DNA of 5,176 nucleotides from JAVBSX01 sp051660685 (lineage in GTDB: Bacteria; Planctomycetota; Planctomycetia; Pirellulales; Thermoguttaceae). The translations under genes were made by a program, and so were the position numbers. The DNA lies in assembly GCA_051660685.1 (NCBI GenBank), contig JBOFQB010000107.1:1-5176 (forward strand), in the 5' to 3' direction. The notes beneath the pieces were generated by a model. That model saw nothing but the letters and a program-made list of their open reading frames with translations, ran no database searches and was not told the origin of the DNA. Positions 1-4,773 of this stretch are shown here, in pieces. Within the stretch, counting starts at the first letter, position 1. Every line of letters begins with the position of its first letter.

Positions 1-2
1 AC

Positions 3-293
3 ATGCACCATCCCGTTCGGGAACAATGGAGGAAGCTCAAGGCGAAGCTGTCCGGTCATTACGCTTATTACGGTATCACGGGTAACAGTCGGTCTTTGGG
101 CCGATTTTGGTATTTAGTGAAACTGGAATGGCGATACTAGCTGACCCGACGGAACCGGGAGCGAGGGATGACGTGGGGAAAGTATTTATGTTTTCTGAAG
201 CGTTTCCCACTTCCTGTCCCGAAAATAGCCCATAGCCTTTTCAAATTGAAGGGCAACGGCGCATTGCGTAGCGAAGACCAGTCTTTGTTTTGA
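3..293 (+). pseudogene. Group II intron reverse transcriptase/maturase, C-terminal part, interrupted by TAG
   Basis: The frame enters from the left edge and reads LSGHYAYYGITGNSRSLGRF and then YLVKLEWRY, which is the typical C-terminal thumb/domain X and DNA-binding region of LtrA-type maturases. A TAG at 138-140 stops it, but the same frame stays open for another 50 codons (LTRRNRERGMTWGKYL, then FLKRFPLPVPKIAHSLFKLK) up to TGA at 291-293, just before domain V. Family members usually have Trp at this place (W-x-x-W-L-x-R-R), so a single TGG to TAG change explains the break. No frameshift is needed. The lost tail includes the conserved R-x-P-L-P-x-P-x-x-x-H-S block. A sequencing error at one base is the main alternative. 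Everything upstream, including the catalytic YADD motif, lies outside the window. Confidence 0.8.
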
Positions 294-371
294 GGAACCG
301 TGTGCGGTAATGCCTGCACGCACGGATCTGTGGGAGCCTCGGCGGAGCAATCCCCGGGGCCACCCGGTCAC
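294..371 (+). ncRNA. Group II intron domains V and VI
   Basis: Domain V: GGA (294-296) pairs with TCT (327-329), CCGTG (298-302) with CACGG (321-325), a 2-nt bulge CG follows at 319-320, and TGCGG (303-307) pairs with CTGCA (314-318) around a short loop. This matches the domain V plan of a lower stem, a two-base bulge and an upper stem. There is an A-A opposition at 297/326 and the upper loop is six bases, so it may be slightly degenerate. Domain VI: GCCTCGG (336-342) pairs with CCGGGGC (354-360), GGG (332-334) pairs with CCC (363-365), and A362 sits unpaired as the likely branch point. The pairing was done by eye, not with a covariance model. Confidence 0.72.
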
Positions 372-372
372 C

Positions 373-477
373 TAACCCGGGGTTTCGCTGCGCTACACCC
401 CGGGCTACAATAATGTCGCTGCTATGCAGCTAAGAGATGCAATCCTTGAATTTTTGGTTTCAAAAAGGTGTGAAATG
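373..477 (-). repeat. Composite repeat module, left copy (inverted relative to 1147-1252)
   Basis: This is about 105 bp that recurs in reverse complement at 1147-1252 with roughly five substitutions and one 1-base indel. Read on the minus strand it consists of a truncated MITE-like piece, then a TTAG-hairpin unit (bases 418-433), a short spacer, and a GTAG-hairpin unit whose arms are 376-383 (CCCGGGGT) and 397-404 (ACCCCGGG). The two copies flank purE. The left edge lies 2 nt from the predicted intron end. Confidence 0.85.
375..433 (-). repeat. REP-like hairpin doublet L (TTAG-hairpin + GTAG-hairpin)
   Basis: On the minus strand TTAG (complement of 430-433) abuts a hairpin with stem CTGC/GCAG around a 3-base loop (419-429). 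After ten bases GTAG (complement of 405-408) abuts an 8-bp perfect stem CCCGGGGT/ACCCCGGG (arms 397-404 and 376-383) with a 13-base loop. A tetranucleotide directly 5' of a hairpin is the hallmark of REP sequences recognised by RAYT transposases. Assignment to that system is inference from shape only. Confidence 0.7.
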
Positions 478-501
478 TGTATGCCAATTCTTGAAATGCT
501 C
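440..501 (-). repeat. MITE-like element D, truncated copy D0
   Basis: The reverse complement begins GAGCATTTCAA, continues TTGGCATACACATTTCAC, and runs on through a CTTTTTGAAACC block and TTCAAGGATTG. It therefore follows the same path as the copies at 1519-1619 and 4585-4683. It loses similarity near 440, where the REP-like doublet begins, so its far terminal repeat is missing. Its outer end meets the half palindromic element at 501 exactly, which suggests successive insertions. Confidence 0.6.
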
Positions 502-534
502 TAGCCGAGGAACATCGTTCCGCGCGTATTGAAA
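501..534 (+). repeat. Half copy (A) of the two-armed TTTAGCC palindromic element
   Basis: The 33 bases at 502-534 are identical to 1303-1335 in the full copy. They comprise CTAG followed by the hairpin CGAGGAAC-ATC-GTTCCGCG (506-524, one A-G mismatch). The second arm seen in the other copies is absent, so this is a solitary or truncated unit. It ends about 70 bp before purE. Confidence 0.75.
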
Positions 535-605
535 ACATTAGACGTTCCTAACTGGAAGACAAAAGTTAAATAAACAAGTTAGAAAGAATAGAAAGAAACG
601 GAGAG

Positions 606-1118
606 ATGATGGAAACGAAGAACGTGTTAGTTGGCATTATTATGGGAAGTGACAGTGATTGGCCGAAAATCAAGGCGGTCAGTGTCGTTCTCAAGGAGTT
701 GCAGATTCCGTATGAGGTTCAGGTGATGAGTGCTCATCGAACACCTGAATTGGTTGCAGAATATGCAAAAACGGCGATTGAACGGGGTTTGAAGGTGATT
801 ATTGCAGCAGCGGGGGGTGCTGCACATTTGGCGGGGACCGTTGCAGCACACACGGTTTTGCCCGTTATAGGTATTCCGGTTCCAACCGAATTGGCAGGAG
901 GTCTTGACTCGCTTCTTTCGGTTGTACAAATGCCGGGTGATGTCCCTGTTGCAACCGTTGGTGTTGGAATGGGGGGACCGCGCAATGCCGGTATTTTAGC
1001 AGCGCAGATGATTGCTCTTGCCGATCCAACCTTGCAGAAACGACTTGTAGAGTTCAAGGAGAAACTGTTCGTCAAGATTCGTGAAAAGAACGAACAGTTT
1101 CAAAAGACGTTGGAATAG
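606..1118 (+). CDS. purE: N5-carboxyaminoimidazole ribonucleotide mutase (PurE, class I)
   Basis: PurE interconverts N5-CAIR and CAIR in de novo purine biosynthesis, acting in the cytosol downstream of PurK. The 170-residue protein shows the phosphate-binding loop MGSDSDWP (13-20), the catalytic SAHRTP with His44 (42-47), AGGAAHL (69-75) with His74, and the late block DSLLSVVQMP (101-110) followed by NAGILAAQ (127-134). SAHR plus GGAAHL marks the class I bacterial mutase rather than the class II AIR carboxylase, so a purK should exist elsewhere in the genome. There is no purK here. Minor departures are Ala76 where Pro is common (AAHLP) and GMGGPRN where GxAGAxN is common. The length is normal for the family. 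ATG codons lie at 606 and 609. GGAG at 600-603 is very close to the first (2 nt) and slightly better placed for the second (5 nt), so the true start may be 609. The gene stands alone between inverted repeat modules. Confidence 0.96.
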   Translation: MMETKNVLVGIIMGSDSDWPKIKAVSVVLKELQIPYEVQVMSAHRTPELVAEYAKTAIERGLKVIIAAAGGAAHLAGTVAAHTVLPVIGIPVPTELAGGLDSLLSVVQMPGDVPVATVGVGMGGPRNAGILAAQMIALADPTLQKRLVEFKEKLFVKIREKNEQFQKTLE

Positions 1119-1146
1119 ACCGATTAACGGCGTTCCTCGTTTAACG

Positions 1147-1252
1147 CATTTCACAACTTTTTGAAACAAAAAATTCACGGATTGCATCTCTTAGCTGCAT
1201 TAGCAGCGACATTATTGTAGCCCGGGGTGTAGCGCAGCGAAACCCCGGGTTA
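1147..1252 (+). repeat. Composite repeat module, right copy (inverted relative to 373-477)
   Basis: This is the reverse complement of the module at 373-477 at about 95% identity by eye, starting only 28 bp after the purE stop. In order it holds a piece of the D element (CATTTCAC, CTTTTTGAAAC, ATTCACGGATTG), TTAG with the hairpin CTGC-ATTA-GCAG (1191-1206), spacer, then GTAG (1217-1220) abutting CCCGGGGT (1221-1228), which pairs with ACCCCGGG (1242-1249). As the first strong hairpin after purE it might also help end or stabilise that transcript, though no clear U-tract follows. Confidence 0.85.
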
Positions 1253-1269
1253 ATTGCAGCACAACAAAT

Positions 1270-1395
1270 GAGCTGCGTTAGCTGCGACATAAATACGTCG
1301 TTTAGCCGAGGAACATCGTTCCGCGCGTATTGAAATCTCTGTACGCGCGATACGTTGTATCGCGGCTAAACATGAGGTCGCTCCGACGGAGCTTG
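1270..1395 (+). repeat. Two-armed palindromic element, full copy B
   Basis: Outer ends carry related hairpins, AGCTGC...GCGAC at 1271-1288 and GTCG-CTCC-GAC-GGAG-C at 1377-1392. Inside, GTTTAGCC (1300-1307) faces its reverse complement GGCTAAAC (1364-1371). Each begins one hairpin: CGAGGAAC-ATC-GTTCCGCG (1307-1325, one mismatch) and CGCGATAC-GTT-GTATCGCG (1346-1364, perfect 8 bp). The central linker (1329-1342) differs from that of the copy at 4774-4896. The architecture is two TTAG-hairpin units in inverted orientation, like a BIME. No reading frame lies inside. Confidence 0.85.
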
Positions 1396-1412
1396 ATTTG
1401 TTGGGGGAACAC

Positions 1413-1482
1413 TTAACCCGGGGTTGCGGTCGCGTTGCTCCCTTCACCCCGGGCTACAATAGTGTCGTCCCGGCGGGACTAG
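1413..1482 (-). repeat. REP-like hairpin doublet M with rewritten stem
   Basis: It has the same plan as the doublets at 375-433 and 1191-1252. CCCGGGGT (1417-1424) pairs with ACCCCGGG (1446-1453) and is followed by CTAC (GTAG on the minus strand), the spacer ACAATAGTGTCG, then a second hairpin. Here the second stem is TCCC (1468-1471) with GGGA (1475-1478), whereas the other copies have CTGC with GCAG. Both arms changed together. The long loop of the first hairpin (1425-1445) also differs in sequence and length. CTAG at 1479-1482 takes the place of the TTAG tetranucleotide. Confidence 0.75.
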
Positions 1483-1518
1483 AAAGGGAGGACTTAACAT
1501 TTCAAAAAGAACCGACAT

Positions 1519-1619
1519 GAGCATTTCAATACTTGGCATACACCTTTCACGCTTTTTTGGCATCTGACACGCAAGGACAATCTGGGGTTGTGAGATGTAC
1601 AGCGATTTTGGAAATGCTG
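1519..1619 (+). mobile_element. MITE-like element D, copy D1
   Basis: This non-coding unit of about 100 bp has imperfect terminal inverted repeats, GAGCATTTCAA (1519-1529) and TTGGAAATGCT (1608-1618). It matches the unit at 4585-4683 along its length, with shared blocks including CAAGGACAATCTGG and GTACAG-GATTTTGGAAATGC. Nothing inside looks like a transposase, so movement would need a source elsewhere. Its right end contains an ATG (1595) that opens in frame with the next gene and creates an apparent 35-codon N-terminal extension. Target-site duplications were not evident by eye. Confidence 0.65.
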
Positions 1620-1699
1620 CTCAACGACTTGCGGTATCTGTCCTCCTTTTTTTAACATTAACAAGACACTCTCCTCCATTCTCCGTTCCCCTTCTCTCA

Positions 1700-2590
1700 A
1701 TGAAAGTTGTTCTTATTGGAAATACGACGCCGCTTGGTTGCGCTTTTTTGCGGGTTGGGACCGAACTCGGGGTTGAGATGACACCACTTGACCTGCCTGA
1801 TTTCGATTTGACGTTTCGTCGGTTTGTGCTTGAAACAATCGAACCGCTTCAACCGGATGTTATTGTCAACACGGCAGAAATTCCCCTCATTGATTGGTTA
1901 GAGTCACATCCTAATACAGCGCGGTCGTATCACGTTCAAGGAACTGTGAATTTGCGGGACTCGGCAAAACGAACAAACGCCCTGTTTGTTCATTGCAGCA
2001 CTATGGAGGTTTTTGGCGATGTTGCCCGTTCAAAAGAGAAAAGAGGATTGACGGAATTGAGGACGTTGAACCCGCAAAGTGTTTACGCCAAAACCCGGGC
2101 TGATGCTGAACGGGCTGCTTTGGAATGGGACCGACATCTGATCGTTCGCAGTTCCATGTTGTTCGGACAGTCAATTGGTCAATCCGTGAACAATTTTGTC
2201 GAGACGATCTTAAATGCGGTTCGTCGGACACGGACTTTTCGCGTGCTTGACGATCTGTACTTTTCGCCAAGCTGGACCGATGATGTTGCAAGAGCCGTTT
2301 TTTCGCTTGTTGCTCATTCGATGAAAACCGGGCTTTCTGGAATTTTTCACGTTGCAAATGGGGGACCATTTGCAACACATTTGCAGATTGCCCGGGAATT
2401 GTCTCGATTGACCGGTTTGAAACTTGAGTTAGAACGGATTTCATCTGCCGAATATGGGTTTCAGGCCCCTCGTTGTTTGTCTTGCACGCCCGATTGTTCC
2501 AAGTACCTCGCACTTTCTGACGTTTTTCCGCTCAGAACTTGGAAAAAAGCATTGTCCGCCTATCTTGATTCCCGAACTGTTGCGCGTTGA
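1700..2590 (+). CDS. RmlD-like NAD(P)-dependent sugar-nucleotide reductase (extended SDR), atypical motifs
   Basis: The 296-residue product resembles dTDP-4-dehydrorhamnose reductase (RmlD/RfbD), which reduces dTDP-4-keto-L-rhamnose for surface polysaccharide. Visible landmarks are a Rossmann start MKVVLIGNTTPLG (1-13), DVIVNTAE (53-60), CSTMEVFG (99-106), SVYAKTRADAE (127-137), SPSWTDDVARAV (189-200), GIFHVANGG (214-222), and an APR-type C-terminal block (256-287) ending KKALSAYL. Length matches RmlD (about 290). Two motif positions are unusual. The dinucleotide loop is G-x-x-T-x-x-G rather than GxxGxxG, and the catalytic YxxxK reads Tyr129-AKT-Arg133. Substrate and activity are therefore uncertain, and a reduced-activity or binding paralogue is possible. 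Start 1700 was chosen because the frame from 1595 begins inside a repeat element. No Shine-Dalgarno sequence precedes 1700, only pyrimidines, and a weak TTGCGG/TAACAT pair at 1629-1658 is the only promoter-like signal. The gene stands alone. Confidence 0.85.
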   Translation: MKVVLIGNTTPLGCAFLRVGTELGVEMTPLDLPDFDLTFRRFVLETIEPLQPDVIVNTAEIPLIDWLESHPNTARSYHVQGTVNLRDSAKRTNALFVHCSTMEVFGDVARSKEKRGLTELRTLNPQSVYAKTRADAERAALEWDRHLIVRSSMLFGQSIGQSVNNFVETILNAVRRTRTFRVLDDLYFSPSWTDDVARAVFSLVAHSMKTGLSGIFHVANGGPFATHLQIARELSRLTGLKLELERISSAEYGFQAPRCLSCTPDCSKYLALSDVFPLRTWKKALSAYLDSRTVAR

Positions 2591-2655
2591 CCTGCATACC
2601 TGTCAGAGAAAATAGGCCGAAAAGCGTAAAGTCGGTCTCTCGCTCTGTTGGGGAA

Positions 2656-2684
2656 TTGCAATTGTGACAGGTTTTGGGTATATT
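2656..2684 (+). promoter_or_regulatory. Candidate sigma70-type promoter of cheW
   Basis: TTGCAA (2656-2661) and TATATT (2679-2684) are separated by exactly 17 bases, giving a good housekeeping promoter match in the gap before cheW. The -35 box overlaps the perfect palindrome AATTGCAATT (2654-2663), which could be an operator or coincidence. Transcription would start near 2691 and leave a leader of about 160 nt. This is a motif match only. Confidence 0.45.
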
Positions 2685-2784
2685 ACATTGATTGTAGGGA
2701 TCGAAGGGTTTGGTTGGGCGAGGAAAAATATCACGGAATCAGGAATTCCATTTACAGGTCGTTGATTTTGGGCTATTTTTCACA

Positions 2785-2807
2785 GAGACGACATTTTTCG
2801 TCGTTTC
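2785..2807 (+). other. Hairpin in the cheW leader
   Basis: GAGACGAC (2785-2792) pairs with GTCGTTTC (2800-2807) over 8 bp with one G-U, around a 7-base loop. TTT follows, then A. The T-run is too short for a convincing terminator, so it may be an attenuator-like or stabilising leader hairpin, or nothing functional. Confidence 0.3.
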
Positions 2808-2853
2808 TTTAGCATGTTGATTTAATTGGGAGCATTTGGGAGAACAGAGCATT

Positions 2854-3378
2854 ATGTCAGAAGTCCAAAATACAGTATCCGGGGATTTGCAACAGTTGAA
2901 CGAGACACTTGAATCTTCGCTGGAAAATGAAGATACGTTGAAGAACATGTATCTGACATTCCGGTTGGGAAATGAAGATTACGGTATTGAAATTCGTTAT
3001 GTGACCGAAATTGTCGGGATGCAGAAAATCACCGAAGTCCCGGATATGCCCGGATTCGTTAAAGGTGTCGTCAATCTCCGAGGTCAGGTCATTCCGATTC
3101 TCGATATGCGATTGCGATTTCACATGGACAGTCGGGATTATGACGAACGAACCTGTATTGTGGTTGTGAACATTAACGGTTCGCAAGTTGGTTTGGTCGT
3201 TGATACGGTCAATGAAGTTCGTAACATTGATGATGAGCAGATTTCACCTCCTCCTAAAGCGGCAGGAGCCGATTCCGCTCAGTATATTCAGGGAATGGGC
3301 AAAGTTGGAGAAGAAGTCATCATTCTCCTAGAAGGACGACGTTTGCTCTATGAAAATGAATTTGCGGCCCTTGTGTGA
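2854..3378 (+). CDS. cheW: Chemotaxis coupling protein CheW
   Basis: CheW is the cytoplasmic adaptor that links methyl-accepting chemotaxis receptors to the histidine kinase CheA. The 174-residue protein is a single CheW domain from about residue 31 to the end. Visible family blocks are YLTFRLGNEDYGIEI (33-47), VTEIVGMQKITEVPDMPGFV (50-69), the signature GVVNLRGQVIPILDMR (71-86), VGLVVDTVNEV (112-122), and YIQGMGK followed by EEVIILL (144-159). A polar, acidic N-terminal tail of about 30 residues (rich in Q, E and S) precedes the domain and is longer than in minimal CheW proteins. The frame can be opened upstream at TTG 2836, but ATG 2854 is preferred. GGGAG at 2838-2842 lies 11 nt before it, a little far for an SD. 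No CheA, receptor or other chemotaxis gene is in the window, so which array it serves cannot be told. Confidence 0.95.
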   Translation: MSEVQNTVSGDLQQLNETLESSLENEDTLKNMYLTFRLGNEDYGIEIRYVTEIVGMQKITEVPDMPGFVKGVVNLRGQVIPILDMRLRFHMDSRDYDERTCIVVVNINGSQVGLVVDTVNEVRNIDDEQISPPPKAAGADSAQYIQGMGKVGEEVIILLEGRRLLYENEFAALV

Positions 3379-3382
3379 AATT

Positions 3383-3420
3383 GGGAAGAAGGTAGGAGGT
3401 AGAAGATAGAAGGAAAGAAG
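3383..3420 (+). repeat. Purine-rich heptad arm (GTAGRAG), left half of inverted repeat
   Basis: This arm starts 4 bp after the cheW stop. It has heptads GTAGGAG (3392-3398), GTAGAAG (3399-3405) and a degenerate ATAGAAG (3406-3412), with purine-only flanks. It includes AGGAGGT (3394-3400), identical to an ideal Shine-Dalgarno core though no start codon follows at a usable distance. Bases 3383-3412 are complementary to 3535-3565 apart from two mismatches, one G-U and one bulge. Confidence 0.85.
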
Positions 3421-3429
3421 GGGAAAATA

Positions 3430-3473
3430 GGAAGACAACGGCGACACACAAGTTAACGGTTTTCTTCCTTTTT
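3430..3473 (+). terminator. Possible rho-independent terminator after cheW
   Basis: GGAAGACAAC (3430-3439) pairs with GTTTTCTTCC (3459-3468), 10 positions with one C-T mismatch, around a 19-base loop. TTTTT (3469-3473) follows, then GGGG. The A-rich bases before the stem could also pair with the T-run. It lies about 50 bp after the cheW stop, inside the outer heptad inverted repeat. The large loop and short T-run make it only moderately likely. Confidence 0.4.
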
Positions 3474-3513
3474 GGGGACACCAACCCCTCATTGACTCGA
3501 TTTTTTCTTCTCT

Positions 3514-3565
3514 CTTCTACCTCCTACCTCCTACCTTCTACCTCCTACCTTCTACCTTCTTTCCC
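3514..3565 (+). repeat. Pyrimidine-rich heptad array (CTYCTAC x6), right half of inverted repeat
   Basis: Six uninterrupted heptads CTTCTAC or CTCCTAC fill 3514-3555, then CTTCTTTCCC runs to 3565, four bases before the thiL ATG. CCTCC, the 16S anti-Shine-Dalgarno core, occurs three times. The array is read through as a serine/leucine-rich peptide if translation is assumed from TTG 3492, which is an artefact of the open frame. The array is complementary to the purine arm at 3383-3412. Confidence 0.88.
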
Positions 3566-3569
3566 AAGC

Positions 3570-4553
3570 ATGGAACTTGACTGGATCAGGAAGATACGTC
3601 AAAACGTCTCAACAACCTCTTCGTCACTGATTCTGGGAATTGGTGATGATGCGGCAATTCTCTCGCAACGGGGTCGGGATTGGGTCTGGACAGTCGATTT
3701 GCTGACAGAGGGGGTTGACTTTTTACTGAGCGAGACGGAACCTGAGTTGATTGGGCGCAAAGCTCTTGCAGTCAATCTGAGCGATTTGGCTGCAATGTCG
3801 GCTGTTCCAACAGCAGCGTTGATTGCCGTTGCGCTCCCCAAGAAGTCGGTTTTGACACCAAAGGGAATACTGGAACCGCTTGAATTGGCAGACCGTCTTT
3901 TTGCAGGAATCCGGTCCCTTGCCGAGCAGTATCGGGTTGACATTGCGGGGGGGGACACCAACAGTTGGTCAAATGGTCTGGTTTTGTCCATTACAGTCTT
4001 GGGAGAGAGAACCGAACATGGTGTTCTTCTTAGGAGTGGAGCAAAAGCAGGAGATCGGCTGTTTGTGACCGGTTTTCTGGGCGGAAGTCGGTTGCAACAT
4101 CAATTTACGTTTGAACCGCGAGTTCGGGAATCGCTGTTTTTGCAGGAACATTTTGACTTACATGCCGGTTTGGACATCAGTGACGGTTTGTCTCTCGATC
4201 TTGCCCGATTATGTGAAGAGAGTGGAGTTGGGGCGATTCTTTGGGAAGAGGCGATTCCGATTTCGGAAGATGCCCAGCTTCTTGCCGAATTGGAACAGAG
4301 GGGGGAATATCAGCCAATTCACGGAAAACCGGTTTCGGCGTTAGAACATGCTCTTTTTGATGGAGAAGATTTTGAACTGCTCTTCTGTCTTTCTCCTGCC
4401 GATTCAGTACAATTAAGAGAGTCTCAACCTCTTTTGGAAAAATTCGGGGTTCTCTTGCATGAGATTGGCGAAATAACCGAATCTCTGGAATTGCGGATTG
4501 GTCAACAAGGGGGAGCATTGCGAGAACATGTTCCCCGGGGATTTGAGCACTGA
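3570..4553 (+). CDS. thiL: Thiamine-monophosphate kinase (ThiL)
   Basis: ThiL phosphorylates thiamine monophosphate with ATP to make thiamine diphosphate, the last step of the cofactor pathway, in the cytosol. The 327 residues fit the AIRS/PurM-like kinase fold. Visible blocks are LGIGDDAAIL (22-31) with metal-binding Asp26 and Asp27, TVDLLTEGVDF (41-51), GRKALAVNLSDLAAM (62-76), AGGDT (126-130), LRSGAKAGDRLFVTGFLG (154-171), GLDISDGLSLDLARL (200-214), ALFDGEDFELLF (261-272) and HEIGEIT (297-303). TEGVDF replaces the common VEGVHF and AMSAVP the common AMGAxP, both mild. Start 3570 gives the usual family N-terminus (MELDWIRKIR). The frame is open back to TTG 3492, but that part only translates a heptad repeat. 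No Shine-Dalgarno sequence is present, because the preceding bases are pyrimidines able to pair with the purine arm after cheW. No other thiamine gene is nearby. Confidence 0.96.
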   Translation: MELDWIRKIRQNVSTTSSSLILGIGDDAAILSQRGRDWVWTVDLLTEGVDFLLSETEPELIGRKALAVNLSDLAAMSAVPTAALIAVALPKKSVLTPKGILEPLELADRLFAGIRSLAEQYRVDIAGGDTNSWSNGLVLSITVLGERTEHGVLLRSGAKAGDRLFVTGFLGGSRLQHQFTFEPRVRESLFLQEHFDLHAGLDISDGLSLDLARLCEESGVGAILWEEAIPISEDAQLLAELEQRGEYQPIHGKPVSALEHALFDGEDFELLFCLSPADSVQLRESQPLLEKFGVLLHEIGEITESLELRIGQQGGALREHVPRGFEH

Positions 4554-4584
4554 AAAGGGGCAACAACTTGTGATTGGTCGTTGA

Positions 4585-4683
4585 GGGCATTTAATAATTG
4601 GTATACACATTTCACGCTTTTTGACACCTGACATTCAAGGACAATCTGGTCTTTTGAAATGTACAGTGATTTTGGAAATGCTC
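4585..4683 (+). mobile_element. MITE-like element D, copy D2
   Basis: This matches D1 (1519-1619) in the same orientation at roughly 80% by eye, including TTGGTATACACATTTCACGC, CAAGGACAATCTGG and GATTTTGGAAATGCTC. The left end (GGCATTTAATAA) is an eroded version of the GAGCATTTC terminal repeat and the right end TTGGAAATGCTC is well kept. It begins about 30 bp after the thiL stop. The short open frame starting at 4659 uses the same internal ATG as D1 and is not a gene. Confidence 0.65.
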
Positions 4684-4773
4684 GTGCTTTGTCAACATTA
4701 AAAAGTGGAATGCAGGTCCATGAAAAGTCAAAAGACCATCCTTTGAACGTAATCATGTTTACGGTGTCCCTTT
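4684..4773. other. Non-coding spacer, nothing recognised
   Basis: Between the D2 element and the second two-armed element no convincing gene, promoter pair or strong hairpin was seen. Confidence 0.5.

Larger units (their letters stand above)
1..371 (+). mobile_element. Group II intron, 3' portion (degenerate, 5' end outside window)
   Basis: The stretch holds the end of an intron-encoded reverse transcriptase/maturase reading frame followed directly by an RNA resembling group II domains V and VI, which is the standard order at the 3' end of bacterial group II introns. The probable 3' boundary is the AC at 370-371, which fits the usual AY intron end and lies about 9 nt after a candidate branch-point A at 362. 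A REP-like palindrome starts 2 to 4 nt downstream. The reading frame carries an internal TAG, so this copy probably cannot move by itself, although the ribozyme could still be spliced by a maturase supplied in trans. The 5' half and the exon-binding sites are not in the window, so the intron class was not assigned. Confidence 0.82.

Noticed and set aside
137..371. Minus-strand open frames of about 60 codons over the intron tail
   Set aside because: They lie antisense to the maturase frame and to domains V/VI, and show no recognisable protein features.
538..571. purE promoter (TTAGAC with TTAAAT)
   Set aside because: The spacing is 22 bases and both boxes match poorly, so no supported promoter could be assigned in this gap.
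734..1075. Minus-strand open frame of 113 codons inside purE
   Set aside because: It is a shadow of the well-supported purE frame, and its composition is what reading the opposite strand of that gene would give.
2001..2513. Minus-strand open frame of 170 codons inside the RmlD-like gene
   Set aside because: It overlaps a gene with clear family motifs on the + strand, and its translation shows no family features.
2614..2638. Terminator after the RmlD-like gene (AGGCCGA with TCGGTCT, 11-base loop)
   Set aside because: The stem includes a G-U pair and is followed by TCTCGCTCT rather than a T-run, so it is too weak to call.
3492..3569. N-terminal extension of ThiL starting at TTG 3492
   Set aside because: It translates only the CTYCTAC heptad array into serine/leucine repeats, and family members begin at the equivalent of 3570.
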